Shown here piece after piece: positions 35,518 to 43,152 of a DNA stretch of 64,000 nucleotides. Under the pieces are notes generated by a model. The model ran no database searches. It was given only the letters and a program-made list of their open reading frames with translations, and was not told where the DNA came from. How positions within the stretch are numbered: the first letter of the stretch is position 1; each line of letters begins with the position of its first letter. Position numbers and translations under genes: made by a program. The DNA is taken from contig NZ_KN525716.1 of assembly GCF_000789235.1 (NCBI RefSeq), positions 1,755,159 to 1,819,158 of the forward strand. Reading direction: 5' to 3'. Source of the DNA: Wocania ichthyoenteri Th78. GTDB lineage: Bacteria > Bacteroidota > Bacteroidia > Flavobacteriales > Flavobacteriaceae.

Positions 35518-36108
35518 GTGGCAAAAGAAGAAAGTAAAAAACAAGGTAAACTTATCGTGTTTTCAGCACCATCAGGTTCTGGTAAAACAACTATCGTAAG
35601 ACACTTATTGGGTATTGAAGATTTAAACTTAGAATTCTCAATATCGGCAACATCAAGAGCAAAACGCGGCGAAGAAATAGACACAAAAGATTATTATTTT
35701 TTAAGTGCAAAAGAGTTCAAAAATAAAATTAAAAACGACGAGTTTTTAGAGTGGGAAGAAGTATATCGTGATAATTTTTATGGTACTTTAAAAACCGAAG
35801 TCGAGCGTATTTGGGCTAAAGGAAAACATGTTATTTTTGATATTGATGTGTCTGGAGGATTACGTATAAAGCGAAAATTTCCAGAAGAAACACTAGCAGT
35901 TTTTATAAAACCACCAAGTATAGACGAACTTAAAATTAGATTAAAAAAACGCAAAACTGAAACTGAAGATAAAATAAATATGCGCATTGCAAAAGCCTCT
36001 GCAGAGCTTGCAACAGCACCTTTATTTGATGTAATTATTGAAAATGATAATTTAGAAAAAGCACTTAACGAAGCTGAAAATTTAATTAGCAATTTTGTAA
36101 ATTCTTAA
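35518..36108 (+). CDS. gmk: Guanylate kinase
   Basis: 196 residues starting on GTG 35518; no ATG is available before the P-loop. Walker A is FSAPSGSGKTT, GMP-binding segments include ISATSRAKRGEEIDTKDYYF and EWEEVYRDNFYGT, and the lid is RLKKRKTETEDKI. It converts GMP to GDP with ATP. Stop is 2 bp before the nadD start, so the two are co-transcribed. Confidence 0.95.
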   Translation: MAKEESKKQGKLIVFSAPSGSGKTTIVRHLLGIEDLNLEFSISATSRAKRGEEIDTKDYYFLSAKEFKNKIKNDEFLEWEEVYRDNFYGTLKTEVERIWAKGKHVIFDIDVSGGLRIKRKFPEETLAVFIKPPSIDELKIRLKKRKTETEDKINMRIAKASAELATAPLFDVIIENDNLEKALNEAENLISNFVNS

Positions 36109-36110
36109 AC

Positions 36111-36689
36111 ATGAAGGTTGGATTGTATTTTGGCTCTTTTAATCCTATCCATATTGGACATCTTGTAATTGCAAACCATTTAGTAGAGCATAGCGATTTA
36201 GACCAAATTTGGTTTGTTGTAACACCACACAATCCGTTTAAAAAAAAGAGTAGTTTATTAGATAATTATCAGCGTTTAGAAATGGTTTATCGTGCCACGA
36301 AAGACTACACCAAACTAAAACCAAGCGATATAGAATTTAATTTACCGCAACCCAATTACACCATAAATACACTTACCTATTTACAAGAAAAATATCCAGA
36401 TTATAAGTTTTCTTTAATTATGGGCGAAGACAATTTAAAGAGTTTTCATAAGTGGAAAAATTTTGAATTAATACTTAAAAATCATCATATTTACGTGTAC
36501 CCAAGAATTTCTAAAGGTAGTATTGAAACACAATTCGATGATCATAAAAAAATTCATCATATCGATGCGCCTATAATGGAGCTGTCTTCAACCTTTATTC
36601 GCAACGCCATTAAAACTGGTAAAAATATTCAGCCTATGCTACCACAACACGTTTGGGAATATTTAGATGAAATGAATTTTTACAAATAA
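36111..36689 (+). CDS. nadD: Nicotinate-nucleotide adenylyltransferase
   Basis: 192 residues. The nucleotidyltransferase start GLYFGSFNPIHIGHLVIA carries the (H/T)xGH ATP site, and the C-terminal SSTFIRNAIKTGK is the ISSTxxR motif. It makes deamido-NAD from nicotinate mononucleotide in NAD biosynthesis. Follows gmk by 2 bp. Confidence 0.95.
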   Translation: MKVGLYFGSFNPIHIGHLVIANHLVEHSDLDQIWFVVTPHNPFKKKSSLLDNYQRLEMVYRATKDYTKLKPSDIEFNLPQPNYTINTLTYLQEKYPDYKFSLIMGEDNLKSFHKWKNFELILKNHHIYVYPRISKGSIETQFDDHKKIHHIDAPIMELSSTFIRNAIKTGKNIQPMLPQHVWEYLDEMNFYK

Positions 36690-36737
36690 CATTTACATTC
36701 CCCTATATTAAAACTAAGTTTTTATGTATTTTTGGGC

Positions 36738-37475
36738 ATGCTTAAACTATTGTCGTACCCCTTAACTTTTTTGTATTACTTAGCTTTTTTATTAACCTTA
36801 GTAATATTCCATCCTATACAATGGTTTTGTTTTAATGTTTTAGGGTATCAAGCACACAAAAAAAGTGTCGATATTTTACAATTTTGCTTAATGCGTTGTG
36901 CTAATATTTTAGGAACTCGTTTCTCATTTCATAACCCACATAACATAGATACAAATCAACCTCTAATTATTGTTGCCAATCATCAAAGTTTACACGACAT
37001 ATACCCACTTACTTGGTATATGCGAAAATATCATCCAAAATTTATAAGTAAAATTGAATTAGGCAAAGGCATACCCAGTGTATCGTACAATTTACGTCAT
37101 GGAGGAGCTGCCTTAATAGACAGAAAAAATCCAAGACAGTCTCTTCCAGCTCTTATGAAATTTGGCGAGTACATTGAAAAAAATAAACGTGCTGCAGTTA
37201 TTTTTCCAGAAGGTACACGAAGCAAAGACGGAAACCCAAAACCCTTTCAAACAAAAGGTTTAGAAATTCTGTTTAAAAAAATACCATCAGCTTTAGTTGT
37301 TCCTATTTCAATTAATAACTCCTGGAAAATAGTCCGTTATGGTAAGTTTCCTATGGGATTAGGTACTCATATTACTTTTACTGTCCATAAGCCTATAAAA
37401 GTTAGTACCTTTGCAAGCAAGCAAGATCTTTTAAATAGTATTGAAACTACTATAAAAGAACATATTCATCCTTAA
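36738..37475 (+). CDS. plsC: 1-acyl-sn-glycerol-3-phosphate acyltransferase
   Basis: 245 residues from ATG 36738 (MLKLLSYPLTFLYYLAF); a TTG two codons earlier is less likely. N-terminal membrane helices, then the acyltransferase motif NHQSLHD (Nx-type HX4D), substrate motif FPEGTRSKDG and VVPISINNSW. It acylates lysophosphatidate in phospholipid synthesis at the inner membrane. A TAnnTTTG element overlaps at 36727-36734 but is probably too close to the start to be its promoter. Confidence 0.92.
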   Translation: MLKLLSYPLTFLYYLAFLLTLVIFHPIQWFCFNVLGYQAHKKSVDILQFCLMRCANILGTRFSFHNPHNIDTNQPLIIVANHQSLHDIYPLTWYMRKYHPKFISKIELGKGIPSVSYNLRHGGAALIDRKNPRQSLPALMKFGEYIEKNKRAAVIFPEGTRSKDGNPKPFQTKGLEILFKKIPSALVVPISINNSWKIVRYGKFPMGLGTHITFTVHKPIKVSTFASKQDLLNSIETTIKEHIHP

Positions 37476-37484
37476 AATTAAATT

Positions 37485-38477
37485 ATGTCGTCGAAGAATG
37501 TTAGATTAGAAGTCATGCAGTTTTTAGAAAAAGACGTTGAATCTCTAATAGAAAAATACCTTATTCCAATAGAAAAAATATGGCAACCCACAGATTTTTT
37601 ACCAAACTCTGAAAGTGATCATTTTTTTGAAGACGTTAGAGAAATAAGAGAACTCTCAAAAGAATTACCTTATGATTTTTGGGTAGTTTTAGTTGGTGAT
37701 ATGATTACCGAAGAAGCTTTACCAACATACGAATCGTGGCTTATGGATGTTGAAGGGGTTAATCAAGTTGATAGAGAAAACGCTTGGGCAAAATGGGTGC
37801 GCCATTGGACTGGTGAGGAAAACCGCCATGGCGATGTACTTAACAAATACCTATACCTTTCTGGTCGTGTAAATATGCGTGAAATCGAAAAGACCACACA
37901 ATATTTAATTGCTGATGGTTTTGATATTGGCACCGATAGAGATCCCTATAAAAACTTTGTTTACACCAGTTTTCAAGAATTAGCAACTTATGTATCTCAC
38001 AATCGAGTTGCAAAACTTGCTAAAGAGAAAGGGAACAAGCAACTTGCTAAAATGTGTAAAATTATTTCGGGTGACGAAATGCGACATCATCATGCTTATT
38101 CTGAGTTTGTGGAGCGCATTTTTAAAGTAGACCCTAGCCAAATGATGATGGCTTTTCATTATATGATGAAACAAAAAATAACGATGCCTGCTCATTTTTT
38201 AAGAGAGTCTGGAGATAAAATAAGTACGGCTTTTGAAGAGTTTTCTAATACCGCACAACGAATTGGTGTTTATACATCAAAAGATTATGTAGATATTTTG
38301 CAAAAGTTAATTGACCGATGGGAAATTGATAAAATTACTAATCTTACTGATGAAGCTGAAAAAGCCAGAGATTACTTAATGAAACTTCCAAGTAGGATGT
38401 TACGTTTAGCAGACCGCGTTAAAATTCCTGAAAACTCTTTTGAGTTTAAATGGGTAGAGCCTGCAGTTATAAAGTAG
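37485..38477 (+). CDS. Acyl-[acyl-carrier-protein] desaturase (ferritin-like diiron)
   Basis: 330 residues. Diiron ligands in GEENRHGDVLNKYL and GDEMRHHHAYSEF (EExxH twice) plus a MITEEALPTYE segment place it in the soluble stearoyl-ACP desaturase family. It introduces a cis double bond into acyl-ACP. Located 9 bp after plsC, so both act on fatty acyl chains for membrane lipids. Ends in a strong terminator. Confidence 0.9.
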   Translation: MSSKNVRLEVMQFLEKDVESLIEKYLIPIEKIWQPTDFLPNSESDHFFEDVREIRELSKELPYDFWVVLVGDMITEEALPTYESWLMDVEGVNQVDRENAWAKWVRHWTGEENRHGDVLNKYLYLSGRVNMREIEKTTQYLIADGFDIGTDRDPYKNFVYTSFQELATYVSHNRVAKLAKEKGNKQLAKMCKIISGDEMRHHHAYSEFVERIFKVDPSQMMMAFHYMMKQKITMPAHFLRESGDKISTAFEEFSNTAQRIGVYTSKDYVDILQKLIDRWEIDKITNLTDEAEKARDYLMKLPSRMLRLADRVKIPENSFEFKWVEPAVIK

Positions 38478-38501
38478 TTAATTATATTTAATTTATAAAT
38501 C

Positions 38502-38536
38502 AATTCCTTTCTTAATCGAAAGGAATTTTTATTTTT
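38502..38536 (+). terminator. Intrinsic terminator after the desaturase gene
   Basis: AATTCCTTTC, loop TTAATC, GAAAGGAATT and T-rich tail: a perfect 10-bp stem, 24 bp after the stop. Confidence 0.85.
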
Positions 38537-38541
38537 ATATT

Positions 38542-39201
38542 ATGCGTACTTCCACAGAAATAATAAATAAGACTATAACCTTTGTAAAAGAAACACTTGC
38601 CGGTGCAGAAGGCGGGCATGATTGGTTTCACACCCTAAGGGTGTACAATAATGCCTTACTCATTTCTAAAAATGAAGTAGTAGATGTGTTTATTGTACAG
38701 TTAGGCGCATTACTTCATGATATTGCTGATAGTAAATTTAATAATGGTGATGACACTATTGGTCCTAAAATAGCACGCGAATTTTTATTTAAACTCAATG
38801 TCGATTCTACAATTATTGAGCATGTTATAAAAATTATTGAAAACGTATCTTTTAACAAGTCTTTAGAAAAAGGACAAAATTTTAAATCATTAGAACTAGA
38901 CGTTGTTCAAGATGCCGACAGACTTGACGCGATTGGGGCGATTGGTATTGCGCGTTGTTTTAATTATGGCGGTTTTAAAAACAGAGCGCTTTATAATCCA
39001 GAAATTAAACCAAATCTCAATATGAGTAAAGCTGAATATAAAGCATCAAATGCACCAACAATCAATCATTTTTACGAAAAACTATTGTTGTTAAAGGATA
39101 AAATGAACACCAAAACTGGGAGACGAATTGCCACAGATAGGCATGCTTATATGCTAGGTTTTTTAGATAAGTTTTATGAAGAATGGAACGGAAAAGCTTA
39201 A
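38542..39201 (+). CDS. HD-domain phosphohydrolase
   Basis: 219 residues. HD superfamily metal ligands: DWFHTLRVYNNA (H), LGALLHDIADSKF (HD) and DVVQDADRLDAIGAIGIARC (D). It resembles the YedJ-type predicted nucleotide phosphohydrolases. Cytoplasmic; substrate unknown. Its stop overlaps the stop of the convergent radical SAM gene by 4 bp. Confidence 0.88.
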   Translation: MRTSTEIINKTITFVKETLAGAEGGHDWFHTLRVYNNALLISKNEVVDVFIVQLGALLHDIADSKFNNGDDTIGPKIAREFLFKLNVDSTIIEHVIKIIENVSFNKSLEKGQNFKSLELDVVQDADRLDAIGAIGIARCFNYGGFKNRALYNPEIKPNLNMSKAEYKASNAPTINHFYEKLLLLKDKMNTKTGRRIATDRHAYMLGFLDKFYEEWNGKA

Positions 39202-40271
39202 AACAACTTTAATTGTCCAACTTTATAAGTTTCGTGTAAATCGCAATTTAGTTTTGGCATAGCCTTACTTTTAAAATACTTTTTTCTAGCTAAACGTACC
39301 AACATATTTATTTGTTCTGCTATTTTACCTTCGCCTCGCATACGTGTTCCGTAGCGGCTATCGTTTAAATTTCCTCCATGGCAACTTTCTATTTGGTGCA
39401 AAACCTTATCAGCGCGATCGGGCATGGTTTTTTTAATCCAATCGGTAAAAATTTCGCCAATCGCTCCATTAAGTCTAACAATGGTATGCGCTATTCCTAG
39501 TGCGCCATAATCTGATGCCGCTTTAGCTAACGGTAAAATTTCGTGGCTGTTTATTGATGGAATAATGGGTGCTAACATCACGTTAACAGGAATACCATTT
39601 TCGCTTAATATTCTAACCGTTTCTAGTCGCTTTTTTATAGTTGCTGTTCTGGGTTCTAAAATACGTCTGGTATCTTCAGATAGTGACGTAATAGACATAT
39701 TTACACCTATTAAATTGTCTTTAGCTAACGCTTTCAAAAGATCTAAATCACGAAGTATTAAGGCGTTTTTTGTAATAATTGCCACTGGGTGTTGGTATTT
39801 TAAAAACACTTCTAAACATTGTCGTGTTATTTTAAATTGCTTTTCGGCGGGTTGGTAACAATCGGTGTTTCCAGACATGACGATGGGGTGCGCTTTCCAA
39901 CTTTTCTTTTTAATTAAAGCTTCTAATAATTTTGGTGCGTCTTTTTTTACCATAATGCGACGCTCGAAATCTAAACCTGCACTATAACCCCAAAACTCAT
40001 GCGAATTTCTCGCATAGCAGTAAATACAACCGTGTTCGCAACCTTGGTAGACATTCATAGAGTATGCCATCCCTATATCTGGACTCTCAACTTTATTGAC
40101 TATCGTTTTAGGAAACACTTCTAAATAAAGTGTTTTATTTTTATCACTTTCTTCGCCTTCTTTTTGACAGAATTCTAAAAAATCGTCACGCATTTCATGA
40201 CTTAATTCGAAGAAACGATTAGGGACATTAAGTTGCGCACCACGCCCTTTTATGGCAGATTTTGGGTTCAT
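39198..40271 (-). CDS. Radical SAM protein, PA0069 / SplB-like family
   Basis: 357 residues. The 4Fe-4S cluster motif CEHGCIYCYARN is the CxxxCxxC of radical SAM enzymes, followed by SGNTDCYQPAEKQF and a TIM-barrel body. This matches the widespread PA0069 family related to spore photoproduct lyase; no function has been firmly established that I know of. Single gene convergent with the HD-domain gene. Confidence 0.87.
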   Translation of the reverse strand: MNPKSAIKGRGAQLNVPNRFFELSHEMRDDFLEFCQKEGEESDKNKTLYLEVFPKTIVNKVESPDIGMAYSMNVYQGCEHGCIYCYARNSHEFWGYSAGLDFERRIMVKKDAPKLLEALIKKKSWKAHPIVMSGNTDCYQPAEKQFKITRQCLEVFLKYQHPVAIITKNALILRDLDLLKALAKDNLIGVNMSITSLSEDTRRILEPRTATIKKRLETVRILSENGIPVNVMLAPIIPSINSHEILPLAKAASDYGALGIAHTIVRLNGAIGEIFTDWIKKTMPDRADKVLHQIESCHGGNLNDSRYGTRMRGEGKIAEQINMLVRLARKKYFKSKAMPKLNCDLHETYKVGQLKLF

Positions 40272-40428
40272 TACAGTAAAATAAAGATTGAATGTGCTTT
40301 GAATAGCACTTTAAAATTACTTATAATTTGTTTTGAAAACTGTTAAAACAAAAATGGGTTATTAACAACTCGATAAATCGAGGTTTCATGATTAAAAATT
40401 CCAGAATAGGTAGCGATGTATATTCAAC

Positions 40429-40459
40429 TTGACTTTGTAAAAAAATTCAGCTACCTTCG
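40429..40459 (+). promoter_or_regulatory. Promoter of the TIR cassette
   Basis: TTG (40429-40431), 20 bp, TACCTTCG (40452-40459): Bacteroidota promoter form with one change in the -7 element. It is the only promoter-like signal before the three TIR genes and lies inside the accessory segment, so the cassette brings its own expression signal. Confidence 0.5.
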
Positions 40460-40516
40460 TTTAACGGCTGATATAAAACATTAAAACGATTTCATATCAG
40501 TTGAGCATTGTAGCAC
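40459..40516 (+). repeat. Left boundary structure of the TIR cassette
   Basis: GTTTAAC (40459-40465) and GTTGAGC (40500-40506) frame a hairpin CTGATAT/ATATCAG (40468-40474 with 40494-40500). TTGTAGCAC (40508-40516) follows and is the exact reverse complement of GTGCTACAA at 42193-42201 beyond the last TIR gene. The framing heptamers match the RYYYAAC and GTTRRRY cores of integron attC sites, but the element is short (48 nt) and no integron integrase is seen. Confidence 0.45.
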
Positions 40517-40531
40517 ATTTGAGGAAAACCT

Positions 40532-40954
40532 ATGGGAATATTTGATTGGCTCTTTGGAGAAGACAAAACTGAAAGACCGAAAAGAATTTTTATCAGCTTT
40601 TCAATGAAAGATGTTGAATATAGAAATCATTTGGTTAATCAAGCAAAAGACAAAAAAACACCATTTGAGTTTTTAGATTATTCCGTAAAACAACCTTGGG
40701 AACAAGCAGAATGGAAAAGAAAATGTAGAGCAAAAATCAAAAGGTGTGATGGTGTAATTGTGCTTTTAAGTAAAAACACTTGGCACGCTGGAGGAGCAAG
40801 ATGGGAAATGAAATGTGCTAAACAAGAAAGAAAACCAATTTTAGGAATGCATATTAGAAAAAATGATAAAGGAGCAATTCCACCAGAATTAAAAGGAAAA
40901 AAAATAGTTAATTGGTCTTGGGCAAATCTCGAACAATTTATCAGTAATATATAA
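40532..40954 (+). CDS. ThsB-like TIR domain protein (TIR gene 1)
   Basis: 140 residues. After a 16-residue leader the protein is a compact TIR-like domain: RIFISFSMKDVEYRNHLVNQ, then a PFEFLDYSVKQPW segment, CDGVIVLLSKNTW, and GARWEMKCAKQE with Glu92 at the position of the TIR catalytic glutamate. This short single-domain form is that of Thoeris ThsB (DUF1863/TIR-like), which makes a cyclic nucleotide signal from NAD on phage infection. It is 2 bp upstream of the membrane TIR gene and closely similar to the third gene. Function as an NADase is family-based inference. Confidence 0.82.
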   Translation: MGIFDWLFGEDKTERPKRIFISFSMKDVEYRNHLVNQAKDKKTPFEFLDYSVKQPWEQAEWKRKCRAKIKRCDGVIVLLSKNTWHAGGARWEMKCAKQERKPILGMHIRKNDKGAIPPELKGKKIVNWSWANLEQFISNI

Positions 40955-40956
40955 TT

Positions 40957-41796
40957 ATGAAAGTATTCGTTTGTTATAGAAGTTTAGACCAAATAGAAGG
41001 AGATAGACTAATTCAAAACTTATTATCGGAATCTGATAATAGCGTAGCTGTATTGACTGAAACCGAACATTCTGAAAATTGGAAAATTAATGTTGAGAAA
41101 AAAATTAACGAATCTGATTTTGTAATATTTCTTGTTGGAGAGGAAACATTTAAAAGTGAACAAATTATTTGGGAATATGCAAAAGCAAAAGACCTTAATA
41201 AAAGAATTGTTGGAATTAAACTAAATAACGCTTCTGAAGAATCTATTTTATTTTGCCAAGGTTTCCAAGTATTTAATGATGCTAAACAATCTTTAAACTT
41301 TTTAACTAAAGCATTTGATTATGATAGACAATTAAAATTAGAACAGTATAAAATTATGGTTAGCTCAACTGAAAAGGTTAGCGAGCAAAGGCTTAAAGTA
41401 AACAATCTATTCTTCACTATAACCTCTTCAATTTTGTCTGTTGGTTTTGTTTTAGGTAAAACTTTTGGATTTACATTAATTAGTCTTCTTGCAGTTTCTT
41501 CATTGACTTTATTAGCATTGTTAGCCACTTACTTTTGGGAAAAAATGATTAATTCTTATGGACAATTAAATAAAGGTAAGTTTATTTTAATAGATAAAAT
41601 TGAGAAATCTTTAAGAACAAATATGTTTGAAGAAGAATGGAAAATACTAACACAAGAAATAAAATACGAACCTAATACAAAAACAGAAACTACTATTGTA
41701 AAAAGATTTAGAGTTTTTATAGTTATCATATTGCTAATTGAAATAGCTTATATGTTTTACAAACTATATCAACTTTATCCAATTTGCAGTTGTTAA
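40957..41796 (+). CDS. TIR domain protein with C-terminal membrane helices (TIR gene 2)
   Basis: 279 residues. Residues 1-115 form a TIR domain of a different type from its neighbours (MKVFVCYRSLDQIEGDRLIQ; SDFVIFLVGEET; QIIWEYAKAK with Glu73). Two adjacent hydrophobic segments lie at about 148-190, then YGQLNKGKFILIDKIEKSL and EEEWKIL, the pattern I associate with SLATT/RipA-like membrane effectors. A third hydrophobic segment is at about 248-270. It joins a TIR domain to a putative pore-forming module in one chain. Flanked at 2 bp and 13 bp by the two ThsB-like genes, so one operon. Confidence 0.78.
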   Translation: MKVFVCYRSLDQIEGDRLIQNLLSESDNSVAVLTETEHSENWKINVEKKINESDFVIFLVGEETFKSEQIIWEYAKAKDLNKRIVGIKLNNASEESILFCQGFQVFNDAKQSLNFLTKAFDYDRQLKLEQYKIMVSSTEKVSEQRLKVNNLFFTITSSILSVGFVLGKTFGFTLISLLAVSSLTLLALLATYFWEKMINSYGQLNKGKFILIDKIEKSLRTNMFEEEWKILTQEIKYEPNTKTETTIVKRFRVFIVIILLIEIAYMFYKLYQLYPICSC

Positions 41797-41809
41797 AATT
41801 TAAATAATT

Positions 41810-42187
41810 ATGGCTAAAAGAATATTTACAAGTTTTGCAATTGAAGACGTTAGAACAAGAGATTTATTTGTTGGACAAGCAAGAAACGAAAGAGTTCCTT
41901 ATGAATTAGTTGATATGTCTGTAAAAGAACCTTGGAGTAGTGAATGGAAAACAAGATGTAGAACCAAAATAAAAGGTTGTGACGGAGTTATTGTTTTAAT
42001 TTCAAAACACCTTAAAAATGCAAGCGGAGCAATATGGGAAATTAAATGTGCAAAAGAAGAAAGAATACCCATTTTAGGTGTTTATATGACAGGTTGCAAT
42101 ATTCTTGACACACCAGACGAATTGAACGGAATTAAAAAAGTTACTTGGACTTGGGCAAATATTGCTGAATTTGTAAACGGATTATAA
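41810..42187 (+). CDS. ThsB-like TIR domain protein (TIR gene 3)
   Basis: 125 residues, almost only the TIR-like domain: RIFTSFAIEDVRTRDLFVGQ, PYELVDMSVKEPW, CDGVIVLISKHL, ASGAIWEIKCAKEE with Glu77, and TWTWANIAEFVNGL. It is a clear paralogue of the first gene (shared SVKxPW, CDGVIVL, WExKCAK and WANxxxF blocks) but lacks its leader. Two divergent sensors in one operon are known in Thoeris loci, where each responds to different phage. The following structured repeat starts within a few bases of its stop. Confidence 0.83.
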   Translation: MAKRIFTSFAIEDVRTRDLFVGQARNERVPYELVDMSVKEPWSSEWKTRCRTKIKGCDGVIVLISKHLKNASGAIWEIKCAKEERIPILGVYMTGCNILDTPDELNGIKKVTWTWANIAEFVNGL

Positions 42188-42192
42188 AAAAC

Positions 42193-42327
42193 GTGCTACA
42201 ACATTGTATAAAAATAATGCTTAGTTTAGTGCTTAATCAAAGGTTAGTACGCTTTTGTTACGTCTGATTTTCCTTCGGAAAATCCTCGCACACAAAACCG
42301 CACTATTCTTATACGTAACCGTTAAAC
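42193..42327. repeat. Large foldback element downstream of the TIR cassette
   Basis: GTGCTACAA (42193-42201) mirrors the left-side TTGTAGCAC. Then GTATAAAAATAATGC (42206-42220) pairs with GCACTATTCTTATAC (42300-42314) at 13 of 15 positions, and nested inside is the perfect hairpin GATTTTCC-TTC-GGAAAATC (42266-42284). GTTAAAC follows at 42321. The whole 109-nt fold resembles intergenic structures I have seen beside accessory genes in flavobacteria. It could be a recombination site, a transposable miniature element or a terminator. Confidence 0.6.
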
Positions 42328-42344
42328 GAACCTCTAAAAGAAAT

Positions 42345-43127
42345 TTATTTTCCAGGAAAATCAGCTTTACGCTTTTCTAAAAAAGCGGTCGTGCCTTCAG
42401 CAAAATCTTCAGTATCAAAACAGCTGCCAAATTCAGAAACCTCAACCTCAAAACCATTTATTCCATCTTTAAAATTCGCATTAATGGCTTTAATGGCTGC
42501 ACTTATTGCCACTGAAGAATTTCGTGTTATTTTACCTGCTAATTTTTCGCAAAGCGGAATTAATTCTGCTTGAGTAGTTACGTGGTTTACTAAACCATAA
42601 TTTAGTGCTTGATTGGCATCAATCATGCCTGCTGTTATAATCAATTCCATAGCACGTCCTTTACCAATTAATTGCGGTAAACGCTGTGTACCACCATACC
42701 CCGGAATAACACCTAGCGACACTTCTGGTAAGCCCATTTTTGCATTATCACTAGCTATTCTAAAATGGCAAGACATAGCTAATTCTAAGCCTCCGCCTAA
42801 TGCAAATCCATTAACTGCCGCAATGGTTGGTGTTGATAAATTTTCAATAAAACTGAACAATAATTCTTGTCCTTTTTTAGCTAATTTTTTTCCTTTTTTT
42901 GAGTCGAAATTAGCAAACTCCGAAATATCTGCTCCAGCAACAAAGGCTTTTTCGCCACTTCCTGTTACAATAATAACTTTGGTATTTTTATCGTTGTCCG
43001 CTCTTTTTAAAGCCTCATGTAAATCCTTAATGGTTGCTTTGTTTAAAGCGTTTAGTTTTGTTGGACGATTTATAGTTATGGTTGTAATGTTGTTTTGAAA
43101 TGATGATAAAATGTTTTCGTAATTCAT
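42345..43127 (-). CDS. Enoyl-CoA hydratase/isomerase (crotonase family)
   Basis: 260 residues, standard length. Oxyanion-hole and catalytic segments: KAFVAGADISEFA and NGFALGGGLELAMSCHFRIA, then GLPEVSLGVIPGYGGTQRL with both catalytic Glu positions present (ALGGGLELA and PEVSLG). It probably hydrates a trans-2-enoyl-CoA in fatty acid or butanoate metabolism. Monocistronic by spacing (25 bp after the kinase stop, so possibly co-transcribed). Confidence 0.92.
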   Translation of the reverse strand: MNYENILSSFQNNITTITINRPTKLNALNKATIKDLHEALKRADNDKNTKVIIVTGSGEKAFVAGADISEFANFDSKKGKKLAKKGQELLFSFIENLSTPTIAAVNGFALGGGLELAMSCHFRIASDNAKMGLPEVSLGVIPGYGGTQRLPQLIGKGRAMELIITAGMIDANQALNYGLVNHVTTQAELIPLCEKLAGKITRNSSVAISAAIKAINANFKDGINGFEVEVSEFGSCFDTEDFAEGTTAFLEKRKADFPGK

Positions 43128-43152
43128 GATTTATGTTTTGTAGATAACAGAT

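Noticed and set aside
36727..36734. TAnnTTTG promoter for plsC
   Set aside because: It ends 3 bases before the start codon, leaving no room for a leader, and no -33 box is visible.
40459..40506. True integron attC site
   Set aside because: The framing heptamers match the attC cores, but the element is only 48 nt, the inner boxes are poor, and there is no integron integrase or cassette array in view.
40532..42187. Calling the TIR cassette a canonical Thoeris system
   Set aside because: No SIR2-SLOG or macro-domain ThsA gene lies beside it; the middle protein has a TIR and hydrophobic segments instead. It is therefore described only as Thoeris-like.
42391..43098. Long plus-strand ORFs opposite the crotonase gene
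   Set aside because: They are low-complexity antisense shadows of a well-conserved gene. The same holds for plus-strand frames opposite the sulfatases, the aldolase fusion and the KAP NTPase.
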